From: Alcaligenaceae bacterium
GTDB lineage: Bacteria; Pseudomonadota; Gammaproteobacteria; Burkholderiales; Burkholderiaceae_B
DNA: 64,000 nt
Reading direction: 5' to 3'
NCBI GenBank assembly: GCA_013416435.1
Contig: JACCEN010000007.1
Span: forward strand, 1 to 64,000
Part shown: positions 17,073-25,848 of the stretch, piece by piece
How the letters are laid out: every line of letters begins with the position of its first letter
Numbering within the stretch: position 1 is the stretch's first letter
The notes under the pieces: model-generated
The model's database searches: none
What the model saw: the letters and a program-made list of their open reading frames with translations, nothing else
What the model was told of the DNA's origin: nothing
Translations under genes and position numbers: made by a program

Positions 17073-19470
17073 GAATCCGCATTGCCCGTGTCAAGGTGGT
17101 GGCGGCTTCCGCATAATCCGCCCATGGCGCATTACCTTCGCTCATGCGCTCCCTGATGTTTTCCAGGCGCCAGTGCTGCGGCCCCTCCAGGCGTTCCACT
17201 TCGTCCCATCGTATTGGAACCGAGATGCCTATGCCCGGCCGGGCCCTGGCCGACCAGGCACATACGGTGGTCGCTCCGAAGCCGTTGCGCAGATAGTCGA
17301 TGAAGATTTTCCCGACGCGGTTGCGCGGTCCGCTGCGTGCGCTGAAATGACGAGGCAGAGTCTTGGCAAGATGGGTCACCACGTCGCGGGAGAACGACTT
17401 GACCGTATCCCAGTCGTGGCGCCGCTGCAGCGGCACCACGACGTGCAGGCCCTTGCCGCCGCTTGTCTTGATGAAGCCGGGAAGTTCGAGTTCGTGCAGG
17501 AAGGCGCGCAGTATCAGCGCCCCTTCCTGGACCGCCGGCCACTCCACCCCCTTGCCCGGATCGAGGTCGAAAGTCATGCGGTCCGGTTTCGCAATCAGCG
17601 TCTTGCGCGCGTTCCAGGTATGGAACTCGATCACATTCATTTGCGCCGCGGACAGCAGGCCTTCGGTGCCGGGAATCTCCATCAATGGATCGTGATCGGG
17701 ATCAAGGTCCCGGGAAAGCTCGCGAATCCCGGGTATCTGGGTCGGGCCAAGGTGCTTTTGAAAAAACATCGAGCCGGTGACCCCGTCCGGTGCGCGCAAC
17801 AGCGACACCGGCCTGTCCTTCAGGTGTTCGATCAACAAGGAAGCCGCGTCGGCGTAGTAATCGACGATATCGATCTTGCGGGTACCTGTCGTTTCATCCA
17901 CGACGCGTTCGGGATGGCTTACTTTGGTGGTTCGGCCGGCGTTCTTTCTGGCTTTCATGCTGGTTTCCCGGGAAATGGAACGGGCGGGCTTGTCGGTACG
18001 CAGCCCATGAAAGACGGCATGGCGTATGCGGCCGGAGCCGGTCCATTGCGCGAAGGACACCTCGGCCATCAAGTCCGGACGCACCCATATTGCGCCTTTT
18101 TCGGTTCCCGCCGTGGAGGCGAGCGGGCTGCGTGCGGTCCGGATCGCATCGAGCTGTTTGCGTAGCGCGGCCAGCGACCCTGAACGAAAACCAGTGCCCA
18201 CCTTGCCTGCATAGCGCAGCGTTCCATTTTCGTCGTGCACACCCAGAAGCAGGGCGCCTACGCCTATGCGTGTACCTTGAGGCTCCGTATAGCCGACGAT
18301 GACGAATTCCTGGCGCTGCCCGCACTTGAGCTTGATCCAATCCGGCGACCGGCTCGAAACATAGAAGGAATCCTTGCGCTTGCCGATCAGGCCTTCCAGA
18401 CCCAGCCGGCAGGCGGATTCCAAAAGGTCTGCGGCAGGGACGTCGAAGCCTTCGCTGAACCGGATGCGCTCGTGATCGCCGTCCAGCAGGCCTGAGTGTT
18501 CCAGCAAGGACTTGAGGCGATCGCGCCGCAGGGTCAAGGGCTGGCGGCGCAAGTCCCGGCCAAGGGAATAGGGCAGATCGAAAAGATAGTAAATGATGGA
18601 TTCCGGCGAGTTGTCATCAAAAGAGCCTTGCAAGGCTTGAAAGTCGGGGACGCCTTTTGCGTCGAGGACGACGATTTCGCCGTCGTACCAGCCTTCTGGC
18701 AGGCGGCCGGCTGCTTTCGCCAGCGGCCTCAAGCGATGCGTCCAGTCGAGTCCGCTGCGCGTATACAGGCGCGCGCTGCCGTCCGCCACCCGAGCCAGCA
18801 GGCGATAGCCGTCGAGTTTCGCTTCAAACACCCACTCCGCGGCGTCGGACGGTGCGGCATCAACCAGGGTTGCGAGCTGGGGCTTGAGCATGGCGGGCAG
18901 GCTTTCGCCCCCTGCGGCTACCGGTTCGGCGACGCTGTCCGGCATCTCGTCGACGATGTTGAATGAGCTCGAAGGACGGGCATGCGCATCGTTTTCCTTG
19001 ATCAACAGCCATGGCGGGTTTTTCTCGCTTTTTCCCCTCATTCGCACCAGTGTCCATCCGCCGCGCAGTTTCCGTCCGTCCAGCGTGAACTTGAGTTTGC
19101 CCTCCCGGTATCCGCGCGCCGCGTCGCCTTGGGCCTTCCACACGCCCTGGTCCCAAATGATGACTTTGCCCGCGCCATACTGCTTCGCGGGAATCGTTCC
19201 TTCGAAATCCTTGTATGAAATGGGATGGTCTTCCACGTGCACGGCCATGCGCTTGTCCGCCGGATCGAGGCTCGGGCCTTTGGGAACCGCCCAGCTCTTC
19301 AGGCTTCCGTCCAGCTCCAGGCGAAAATCGTAGTGGAGTCTTGTCGCCCAATGCTTCTGCACCACGAAGACGGGTGCCTCCGTGCTGGCGGCGCCGCCGG
19401 CGCTGGGTTCGGCCGTCTGCGAAAAATCACGCATCGAACGGTATTGGCGCAGCGGATCTTTTTTCGGCAT
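17029..19470 (-). CDS. ligD: Multidomain NHEJ DNA ligase LigD (phosphoesterase-ligase-polymerase)
   Basis: This 813-residue enzyme repairs double-strand breaks with Ku. Domain order is 3'-phosphoesterase (about 30-180; HWATRLHYDFRLELDG, HVEDHP), ATP-dependent ligase (about 205-500; nucleophile Lys218 in FEAKLDGYR, with LIGKRKDSFYVS) and a primase-like polymerase (about 525-810; DIVDYYADAA, FDLDPG, TSGGKGLHVVVPL). This is the Pseudomonas-type order. The ATG at 19470 lies 5 nt after the Ku stop, so the two are coupled. The 3' end overlaps a convergent GST gene. Confidence 0.94.
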   Translation of the reverse strand: MPKKDPLRQYRSMRDFSQTAEPSAGGAASTEAPVFVVQKHWATRLHYDFRLELDGSLKSWAVPKGPSLDPADKRMAVHVEDHPISYKDFEGTIPAKQYGAGKVIIWDQGVWKAQGDAARGYREGKLKFTLDGRKLRGGWTLVRMRGKSEKNPPWLLIKENDAHARPSSSFNIVDEMPDSVAEPVAAGGESLPAMLKPQLATLVDAAPSDAAEWVFEAKLDGYRLLARVADGSARLYTRSGLDWTHRLRPLAKAAGRLPEGWYDGEIVVLDAKGVPDFQALQGSFDDNSPESIIYYLFDLPYSLGRDLRRQPLTLRRDRLKSLLEHSGLLDGDHERIRFSEGFDVPAADLLESACRLGLEGLIGKRKDSFYVSSRSPDWIKLKCGQRQEFVIVGYTEPQGTRIGVGALLLGVHDENGTLRYAGKVGTGFRSGSLAALRKQLDAIRTARSPLASTAGTEKGAIWVRPDLMAEVSFAQWTGSGRIRHAVFHGLRTDKPARSISRETSMKARKNAGRTTKVSHPERVVDETTGTRKIDIVDYYADAASLLIEHLKDRPVSLLRAPDGVTGSMFFQKHLGPTQIPGIRELSRDLDPDHDPLMEIPGTEGLLSAAQMNVIEFHTWNARKTLIAKPDRMTFDLDPGKGVEWPAVQEGALILRAFLHELELPGFIKTSGGKGLHVVVPLQRRHDWDTVKSFSRDVVTHLAKTLPRHFSARSGPRNRVGKIFIDYLRNGFGATTVCAWSARARPGIGISVPIRWDEVERLEGPQHWRLENIRERMSEGNAPWADYAEAATTLTRAMRILKQAAPNPSRKDAD

Positions 19471-19475
19471 GTCGA

Positions 19476-20513
19476 TCAAGCCGCTTTGGCGCTGCCTTTG
19501 CGCGGGGTGCTACGGGGCTTCGCGGCGGCGGCCTTTTTGGCCGCACTTTTGACGGCGGTCTTTGCGGCGCTCTTGCGGGCTGGCTTGGCAGAGCCGCTCG
19601 GCGCCGTCCTGGGGGCGGCCTTTGCCGCTTTCCTGGGCGCCGCTTTGCCGCCGGCCGGCGCTCTCGCTTTGGCGGGCTTGGCCTCCGCTGTCTTGCGAGC
19701 GCCGGTTCCTTTATTGAGGCTGCGCTGCAGCATTTCCGTCAAATCATAGATGCGGGCGCTGGGGGCTGTTTCTTCCGAGGATTCAGCGGAAGCGACGGCG
19801 TGGATGTCGCCGGCTTCGAGTTTTTCTTTGACGAGCAGGAGAATCTGCTCCCGAAACGAATCGGAGAAATCGGTAGGCGCCCATGTGCCGCTCATATTGG
19901 AAACCAGTTGTTCGGCCATAGCGAGCTCCTTGGGGCTGAGCCCGTTGGCCTTGATGCCTTTCTCGGGAAGATTCAGGTCCTCCGTGCCGCGCAACTCGCT
20001 TTCCCATCGCATCAGGTTCAGGATCAGCGCGCGTCCGCAGGCCATGACGATGGCGAGATGCTGACGAGTATGGATCACGACTTTTGCGATCCCCGCCTTG
20101 TCGTTCTTGGCCAGCACCTCGCGCAGCAGTGCGTATACTTTGGCGCCTTTGTTGACCGGGGCCAGGTAGTAAGGGCGTTCCAGGTAGGCAAAGGGAATGT
20201 CGTCGATGGGTACGAAGGTTTCTATTTCCACTGTCTGAGTGGTCCTGGGATACGCAGCGGCGATTTCCTCCGGAGAGAGCACCACGTACTGTCCGTCCTC
20301 GTATTCAATGCCCTTGACGATATGTTCCTTGCGGACTTCTTTCCCGGTCACCTTGTTGACGCGCTTGTATCCCACTGGTTCCATGCTGCGCTCGTCGAGC
20401 CAGTCGAAATCGATGCCCTGGCTTTCCGTTGCCGAATAAAGGGCAACGGGAATATGGACCAGACCGAATGAAATGGCGCCTTTCCAGAGGGAGCGCCTGT
20501 TGCCTGCAGCCAT
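19476..20513 (-). CDS. ku: Non-homologous end-joining protein Ku
   Basis: This 345-residue protein forms a homodimeric ring on DNA ends and recruits LigD. The core (1-260) has LWKGAISFGLVHIPVALYSA, the bridge region and SPKELAMAEQLVSNM. After about residue 265 it carries an unusually long tail of some 80 residues rich in Lys, Ala and Pro (KPAKARAPAGGK, KSAAKKAAAAKP), resembling histone H1. Such basic tails are known in some bacterial Ku proteins and probably add DNA contacts. The ATG at 20513 has GGAAAGG upstream. It is divergent from the iron-regulated operon. Confidence 0.94.
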   Translation of the reverse strand: MAAGNRRSLWKGAISFGLVHIPVALYSATESQGIDFDWLDERSMEPVGYKRVNKVTGKEVRKEHIVKGIEYEDGQYVVLSPEEIAAAYPRTTQTVEIETFVPIDDIPFAYLERPYYLAPVNKGAKVYALLREVLAKNDKAGIAKVVIHTRQHLAIVMACGRALILNLMRWESELRGTEDLNLPEKGIKANGLSPKELAMAEQLVSNMSGTWAPTDFSDSFREQILLLVKEKLEAGDIHAVASAESSEETAPSARIYDLTEMLQRSLNKGTGARKTAEAKPAKARAPAGGKAAPRKAAKAAPRTAPSGSAKPARKSAAKTAVKSAAKKAAAAKPRSTPRKGSAKAA

Positions 20514-20597
20514 GTGCCTTTCCTTGCGGGTGTGTGCGCATGCCGTAGCAATTTCCGTGCCTTGGCAATGCGCGGGCGTGGCTGGCAGCACCGGTTT

Positions 20598-20616
20598 CGT
20601 AATGAAAATCGTTTAC
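20598..20616 (+). promoter_or_regulatory. Candidate Fur box and -10 region of the imelysin operon
   Basis: CGTAATGAAAATCGTTTAC matches 13 of the 19 positions of the Fur consensus (hand alignment). A possible -10 hexamer TACAAT (20614-20619) overlaps its right end, so Fur binding would block the promoter. It stands 40-58 bp before the imelysin start codon. The downstream gene families are iron-regulated elsewhere, which supports the call. Confidence 0.6.
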
Positions 20617-20655
20617 AATTGCGTTTTACGTCCATGCCGTCAAAAAGGGGGGAGC

Positions 20656-21954
20656 ATGAGGAAATGGCTGTTAACTGTCGGCTTGGGTGTCGCGATGTGT
20701 GGAACGGCGGCGCATGCCGATGTCGCGCCTTCGGCGGTGCTGCAGACCTATGCCGACATCGCCCTGGCGGAATACGAAGACGCGCTTTCCACCGCCAAGG
20801 CCTTGCAGGACGCGGTGCAAGAACTGGTTGACAAGCCCAGCGCCGATTCGATGGCTGCGGCGCGCAAGGCATGGCTGGCTGCGCGTGTTCCGTATCAGCA
20901 GACTGAAGCCTATCGTTTTGGCAATCCCATCGTCGACGACTGGGAAGGCAGGGTCAATGCGTGGCCGCTGGACGAAGGCATGATCGATTACGTCGACGCT
21001 TCCTACGGCACGGATTCCGATGCCAATGTCTATTACGTCGTGAACGTCATCGCCAATCAGCAACTGAAGGTCGGCGGAAAGTCGGTGGACAGCAGCCGCA
21101 TCAATGCCACGCTGCTGCGTGAGGTCCTGCACGAAGCCGACGGCAACGAAGCGAACGTGGCAACCGGCTACCACGCGATCGAGTTCCTGTTGTGGGGCCA
21201 GGACTTGAACGGAACGGGCCCCGCGCCGGCCGGCCGCCAGGGCACGCCGCAAGAGCGGCACGCCGGCAACCGGCCCTACACGGACTACGACGTGAAAAAC
21301 TGCACGGGCGGCCATTGCGACCGCCGCGCGCAGTACCTGCAGACCGCGACCGACATGCTGGTGTCCGATCTGGAGGAAATGGTGGCTAACTGGAAAGAAG
21401 GGGGCGAGGCTCGCCAGGCCGTCCAGGATGACGCGCAAGCCGGGCTGGTGGCCATGGTGACCGGACTGGGAAGCCTTTCCTACGGAGAGCTGGCTGGCGA
21501 GCGCATCAAATTGGGGCTCATGCTGCATGACCCCGAAGAAGAGCACGATTGCTTTTCGGACAACACCCACAATTCGCACTTCTATGACCAGGTCGGCATG
21601 ATGAATGTCTATCTCGGGGAATATCAGCGCGTGGATGGCTCCCGCGTCAAGGGAGCATCGCTGTCGGACCTCGTCCGCCAGCGCGACCCGGCGCTGGACG
21701 GGGAAATGCGCGCCCGGCTGGGCGAGACGCTGTCCGCCATGCAGGCCATGAAGGACAGGGCGGAGCAGATCGAAACCTATGACCAGATGATCGCGCAGGG
21801 CAATACCGAGGGCAATGCGGTGGTGCAGGCGGTCATCGACGCCTTGGTGACGCAGACACGCAGCATAGAGCGCATCGTCACTGCGCTGGATCTGGGGCAG
21901 GTTCAGCTGGAAGGGTCGGACAGTCTCGACAACCCATCCGCCGTCTTCCAGTAG
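20656..21954 (+). CDS. Imelysin-family protein (iron-regulated, IrpA/IcmP-like)
   Basis: A signal peptide (1-21, TAAHADV) leads a 430-residue imelysin domain with the hallmark GxHxxE as GYHAIEF at residues 171-177 and LLWGQDLNGTGPAPAGRQ. These periplasmic or outer-membrane-associated proteins belong to the M75 fold and are thought to bind metal or take part in iron uptake; peptidase activity is uncertain. The ATG at 20656 has GGGGGGAG upstream. It is the first gene of a four-gene set resembling the Pseudomonas aeruginosa icmP locus, and is preceded by a candidate Fur box. Confidence 0.9.
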   Translation: MRKWLLTVGLGVAMCGTAAHADVAPSAVLQTYADIALAEYEDALSTAKALQDAVQELVDKPSADSMAAARKAWLAARVPYQQTEAYRFGNPIVDDWEGRVNAWPLDEGMIDYVDASYGTDSDANVYYVVNVIANQQLKVGGKSVDSSRINATLLREVLHEADGNEANVATGYHAIEFLLWGQDLNGTGPAPAGRQGTPQERHAGNRPYTDYDVKNCTGGHCDRRAQYLQTATDMLVSDLEEMVANWKEGGEARQAVQDDAQAGLVAMVTGLGSLSYGELAGERIKLGLMLHDPEEEHDCFSDNTHNSHFYDQVGMMNVYLGEYQRVDGSRVKGASLSDLVRQRDPALDGEMRARLGETLSAMQAMKDRAEQIETYDQMIAQGNTEGNAVVQAVIDALVTQTRSIERIVTALDLGQVQLEGSDSLDNPSAVFQ

Positions 21955-21975
21955 GCGGCGTTTTCAGCCCAGACC

Positions 21976-23487
21976 GTGCGATCCGCCTTCTTTCTTGCCT
22001 TCGTTCTTGCCGCATGCGCGAGTGCCGCATGGGCGGGCGGCCCGCAGCGTGCCGATCTGTCGCAAGAGGAACGGCAACGCGTCCGGCGGATCACGGCGCC
22101 CGCCGCGCAATTCGACCGGGCGGAATCTTTTGAGGCGATGCAGGGCGGCGCGGGCACCGTCCGCAAGCTGATCAACCCCGATATTTTCTCTCATCCCGCC
22201 GCCAACCTTGATTTCGAAGACCGGCAGGACTTCATGGTCGGGAACGGATTGTTCCGCAAGGACTGGGTGTCGTCCCCGTCCTCCACTCAGGCGTCGGACG
22301 GGCTGGGCCCGTTGTTCAATGCGCGCTCGTGCCAGGCTTGCCATGTGAAAGACGGACGTGGTTCCGTCCCGGGCTTTGATCCCCTGCAGCAGAACGACGC
22401 GGTGGCCTTGCTGCTGCGCCTGGCGCTGCCCGATACGGCCCAGGAGGCCCGGGACCGATTGAAACGCGCCGGCAACGTCTTGATTCCCGATCCGGTATAC
22501 GGCCATCAATTCCAGCCCTTTGCGGTGCCGGGGTTGCCGGCGGAAGGGGAAATCAGAATTTCCTATCAAGAAAACCCCGTCGGCTTGAACGGCGAGGAGG
22601 CGGCGGTTCTCATGGTGCCAAGCTATCGCCTGGAGTCGTTGGGCTATGGGCCCCTGCATCCCGACGTGCGCGTCTCGCCGCGCCTGGCGCCGCCCATGCT
22701 TGGCCTGGGGCTGCTGGAGGCGATACATCCCGACGACATTCTCGCCAATGCCGCGGCAGCACGCGGAGACGGCATTTCGGGCAAGCCAAACTGGGTGCTC
22801 GATCCCGACACGGGCGAGCGAGTCCTGGGGCGTTTCAACTGGAAGGCCGGCGAATCCTCGGTGGCGCGCCAGTCGGCGAGGGCTTTCTCGGGCGATATGG
22901 GCTTGTCCTCGCCTTTGTTTCCAGACCACTATGGCGATTGCACCTCGGTTCAGGAGGCCTGCCTCGCCATGCCCAATGGCGCGCAGTCTCATCTGGGCGA
23001 GCACGAAGTGCCGGGGCGCTTGATGGATCTGGTGACGGCCTACGCACTCAATCTGGCGCTGCCGCAACGGCGCAACGTCGAGGACGAGCGGGTGCTCGCC
23101 GGCAAGAAGCTGTTTTACGAGGCCAATTGCATAGGCTGCCATGTGCCCAAGTATGTGACCAGGCGCGACGCCGAGCGGCCCGAGCATCGTTTTCAGCTCA
23201 TCTGGCCCTATACCGATCTGCTCTTGCACGACATGGGCGAAGGCCTGGCGGACAACGTGGAAGAGGGCGAGGCATCCGGGCGCGAATGGCGGACGCCGCC
23301 GTTGTGGGGCATAGGCCTCACGCGAACGGTCAATCCTGCCGCGACGTGGTTGCATGATGGACGGGCCCGCACGTTGCTGGAGGCCATTCTCTGGCATGGA
23401 GGCGAGGCGCAGGCGGCCCGCGACCGTGTCCGCGACATGACGCCGGCACAGCGTGCCGACCTGATCCGGTTTCTGGAGTCTTTATGA
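21976..23487 (+). CDS. Di-heme c-type oxidoreductase, DUF1111/DHOR family
   Basis: This 503-residue secreted protein starts at a GTG and has an N-terminal export signal (LAFVLAACASAAWAGG; LAAC could also be a lipobox). Two heme-binding CxxCH motifs are seen: CQACH at 119-123 and CIGCH at 385-389. The layout recalls MauG/di-heme peroxidases, and database entries often call the family thiol oxidoreductase. It follows the imelysin gene by 21 bp and overlaps the next imelysin gene by 4 bp. A role in oxidising or releasing iron in the periplasm is plausible but unproven. Confidence 0.88.
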   Translation: MRSAFFLAFVLAACASAAWAGGPQRADLSQEERQRVRRITAPAAQFDRAESFEAMQGGAGTVRKLINPDIFSHPAANLDFEDRQDFMVGNGLFRKDWVSSPSSTQASDGLGPLFNARSCQACHVKDGRGSVPGFDPLQQNDAVALLLRLALPDTAQEARDRLKRAGNVLIPDPVYGHQFQPFAVPGLPAEGEIRISYQENPVGLNGEEAAVLMVPSYRLESLGYGPLHPDVRVSPRLAPPMLGLGLLEAIHPDDILANAAAARGDGISGKPNWVLDPDTGERVLGRFNWKAGESSVARQSARAFSGDMGLSSPLFPDHYGDCTSVQEACLAMPNGAQSHLGEHEVPGRLMDLVTAYALNLALPQRRNVEDERVLAGKKLFYEANCIGCHVPKYVTRRDAERPEHRFQLIWPYTDLLLHDMGEGLADNVEEGEASGREWRTPPLWGIGLTRTVNPAATWLHDGRARTLLEAILWHGGEAQAARDRVRDMTPAQRADLIRFLESL

Positions 23488-24680
23488 ATTGCCGGCAAAA
23501 GCCTGGTCAGGCGAAGGGGTCAGACCCCGTACGGGGTCTGACCCCATGTCAGGATTTCATACAGGGTCGTGGCATGGGGTCAGACAGCATACGGGGTCTG
23601 ACCCCCCGGCGCTTGGCATCGGCGGCCATCACAGCCGGCCTGGCTTCGCTGGCCGTTGCAAGCGCTTGCTGGGCTGGAACGCTGCCGCCGCAACTGGGGG
23701 CGAACCTGCTGCGGGACTATATTAGTCCGGCCATGCAGGAGTTCCGCGATTCCGCGCGCGATTTGATGGCCGCGGTGGACCTGTATTGTGCGCGGCCGGC
23801 ACAATCGTCGAGCATGGCCGTCGCCAAAGAATTCGCCACCCTGGTCGGTGCGTGGTCGCATATCGAATTCCTTCGGTTCGGTCCGATGATGAACGAGAAC
23901 CGCTATGAGCGCATCCAGTTCTGGCCTGATCCCCGCGGCGTTGTCTTGAGGCAGGTACAGGCGGTGCTCAATGGGAAGCAGGATCTGCCGGACTCCGAAG
24001 GGCTGGCGAAGCTGAGCGTGGCGCCGCAGGGGTTGCCCGCGTTGGAATACGTGCTTTATAGAGAGCATGGCCTGCTGTCCGGGCAGGCGGCCGGGCGCGA
24101 ACGTTCCTGCAGGTTCGCCGGCGCCATCACGGGCAACCTTGCCGCCATCGGGGAGGCGTTGACGACGGAGTGGCGCGCGGACAGCGAGTTCGGACGTCAA
24201 TTCGTACAGCCTGCACCGGACCGGGCGCTGTACCGCAGCCGGCAGGAAGTCGCATCGGAGGCGCTCAAGGCTTTATCGACGGGACTGCAGTTTGGACAGA
24301 CCGTCAAGCTTCAGCCGGTACTCGGACGCGATGCCGCCGGCGCCACGCCGCGCCGTGCTCCATTTTGGAGGAGCGGGCTTGCAGCCATGTCGCAGCGGGC
24401 GGCAATCGAAGGCATGCGCGGATTTTACCTGGCCGGCGCATATCAGTACGGCGATGATGAGCAATGGGTGGATGAAAGCGTGCGTAATGAGCTGCAAAGG
24501 GCGGCGGAGGGCTTTGGCCGACTCCCGTCGCCATGGGACCAGGCAGTGAACTCTGACGATGGCTACCGCCAGCTTCAGCTGATCGCCCTGATTCTGAAGA
24601 ATGCGAAGAGTGTGGTGGACGAACACATGGCGCCGGCGTTCGGCGTAAGGATAGGATTCAATGCGCTCGATGGAGATTGA
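23484..24680 (+). CDS. Second imelysin-family protein, N-terminus invaded by palindromic repeats
   Basis: The imelysin-like domain begins after a signal-like stretch LASAAITAGLASLAVASACW and contains SHIEFLRFG as the HxxE motif and GLPALEYVLY. It is shorter than the first imelysin, at 398 codons. The start ATG overlaps the previous stop (ATGA). Residues 12-41 are encoded by two copies of the GGGGTCNGACCCC palindrome and spacer, giving GSDPVRGLTP and GSDSIRGLTP ahead of the signal sequence. An internal ATG at 23574 would shorten but not remove this segment. Export of the longer form could be impaired; which start is used is unknown. Confidence 0.82.
   Translation: MNCRQKPGQAKGSDPVRGLTPCQDFIQGRGMGSDSIRGLTPRRLASAAITAGLASLAVASACWAGTLPPQLGANLLRDYISPAMQEFRDSARDLMAAVDLYCARPAQSSSMAVAKEFATLVGAWSHIEFLRFGPMMNENRYERIQFWPDPRGVVLRQVQAVLNGKQDLPDSEGLAKLSVAPQGLPALEYVLYREHGLLSGQAAGRERSCRFAGAITGNLAAIGEALTTEWRADSEFGRQFVQPAPDRALYRSRQEVASEALKALSTGLQFGQTVKLQPVLGRDAAGATPRRAPFWRSGLAAMSQRAAIEGMRGFYLAGAYQYGDDEQWVDESVRNELQRAAEGFGRLPSPWDQAVNSDDGYRQLQLIALILKNAKSVVDEHMAPAFGVRIGFNALDGD
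23516..23605. repeat. Palindromic GGGGTCNGACCCC repeats, cluster A (inside coding sequence)
   Basis: A perfect 30-bp palindrome occupies 23516-23545: unit GGGGTCAGACCCC, spacer GTAC, unit GGGGTCTGACCCC. A degenerate copy follows at 23576-23605, with the left unit decayed to GGGGTCAGACAGC. Both lie in frame in the second imelysin gene and translate to GSDPVRGLTP and GSDSIRGLTP. Confidence 0.92.
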
Positions 24681-25848
24681 ACGGCGCCGCTTGCTGTCGG
24701 CCATTGCGCTGGGCGGATTCTTCATCGGCCTGGGCGAAATCAAAGGGGTCAAACCCAGTACGGGAGGGGTCAGACCCCGTACGGGGTCTGACCCCATGGG
24801 CGGCGGCGGAGAGGCCTCCTCCATGCCGGAGGATGCTCTTTATCTCGCGGCGCGAAAAAATGGCGAACATTACGAAGCGGCTTTGTTCGATTCCGAGGCG
24901 AAGGATAGAACGGTCATCTCCTTGCCGGGTCGCGGGCACAGTTTCGCGATAGACGGCAAGCATCGCCGCGCCGTTGCATTTGGCCGGCAGCCCGGCTTCT
25001 TTGCGGTGGCAATGGAGTTCGACTCGGCCGGCGAGCCGCTTGTCCTGAAGGCAGAGGCGGGCCGCCATTTTTACGGCCATGGTGTGTATGCGCCGGATGG
25101 CCGCCGTTTGTACGCGACCGAGAATGACTACGAGGCGGGGCGTGGCGTAATCGGGGTGTACGACTGCAGGCCGGGACAGGGCTATGGCCGCATCGGCGAA
25201 TACTCCACGGGCGGCGTAGGCCCCCATGAGGTCGTGCTATTGGCGGATGAGCGCACGCTATGCGTGGCCAACGGCGGTATCCTGACGCATCCCGACTACG
25301 GGAAACTGCAACTGAACGCGGCTGAGATGCGGCCGTCCCTGGCGTATCTGGATCTGGCCACGGGAGACTTGCTGGAACAGGTATTCCTGGATGAATCCTT
25401 GAACCGGCTTTCCATCCGCCATCTGGTCGTGGACGAGGCGGGATACGTATGGTTCGGCTGCCAGTACACCGGGCCGGCGGCCCATAGGCCTCCGCTTCTG
25501 GGCAGGCATCGGCGCGGGATGCCCGCCGAATTGCTTCAGGCCGACGAAGGCAACTTGCGAGCCATGAAGAACTATATAGGCTCGCTTGCCTACGATCCCC
25601 GGGGCAAAGTGGTGTCGACGACGAGCCCGGTGGGCGGTGTGGCTGTTTTCTGGGATGCGCAAAGCGGGCAATGCCTGGGACGAAGCGCGATTTTCGATGG
25701 CTGCGGCGTTGCAGCCGCGCCCGGCGGCGGGTTTCTGATCAGCAGCGGCGACGGGCGCCTGGCAAGAATCTCGCCGAAGGATAATTTCAAGGCTGTCGTC
25801 CAGACTGAACGGCAACTGGCCTGGGACAATCACATGCGCCGCGTTTGA
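24661..25848 (+). CDS. DUF1513 beta-propeller-like protein of the iron operon
   Basis: This 395-residue protein has a twin-arginine-like export signal (ERRRLLSAIALGGFFIGLG) and then a repetitive beta-rich body typical of DUF1513 (HGVYAPDGRRLYATENDYE, GPHEVVLLADERTLCVANGG, NYIGSLAYDPRG). A palindromic repeat is inserted right after the signal region and is read as VRPRTGSDP, a different frame from that used in the preceding gene. The start overlaps the previous gene by 20 bp, with GGATAGG upstream. It ends the four-gene imelysin operon. Its function is unknown; co-occurrence suggests periplasmic iron handling. Confidence 0.85.
   Translation: MRSMEIERRRLLSAIALGGFFIGLGEIKGVKPSTGGVRPRTGSDPMGGGGEASSMPEDALYLAARKNGEHYEAALFDSEAKDRTVISLPGRGHSFAIDGKHRRAVAFGRQPGFFAVAMEFDSAGEPLVLKAEAGRHFYGHGVYAPDGRRLYATENDYEAGRGVIGVYDCRPGQGYGRIGEYSTGGVGPHEVVLLADERTLCVANGGILTHPDYGKLQLNAAEMRPSLAYLDLATGDLLEQVFLDESLNRLSIRHLVVDEAGYVWFGCQYTGPAAHRPPLLGRHRRGMPAELLQADEGNLRAMKNYIGSLAYDPRGKVVSTTSPVGGVAVFWDAQSGQCLGRSAIFDGCGVAAAPGGGFLISSGDGRLARISPKDNFKAVVQTERQLAWDNHMRRV
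24745..24795. repeat. Palindromic GGGGTCNGACCCC repeats, cluster B (inside coding sequence)
   Basis: A perfect 30-bp copy lies at 24766-24795 with spacer GTAC. A decayed copy lies just before it at 24745-24764 (GGGGTCAAACCC and GTACGGG). Both are in frame in the DUF1513 gene, just after its signal peptide region. Confidence 0.9.
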
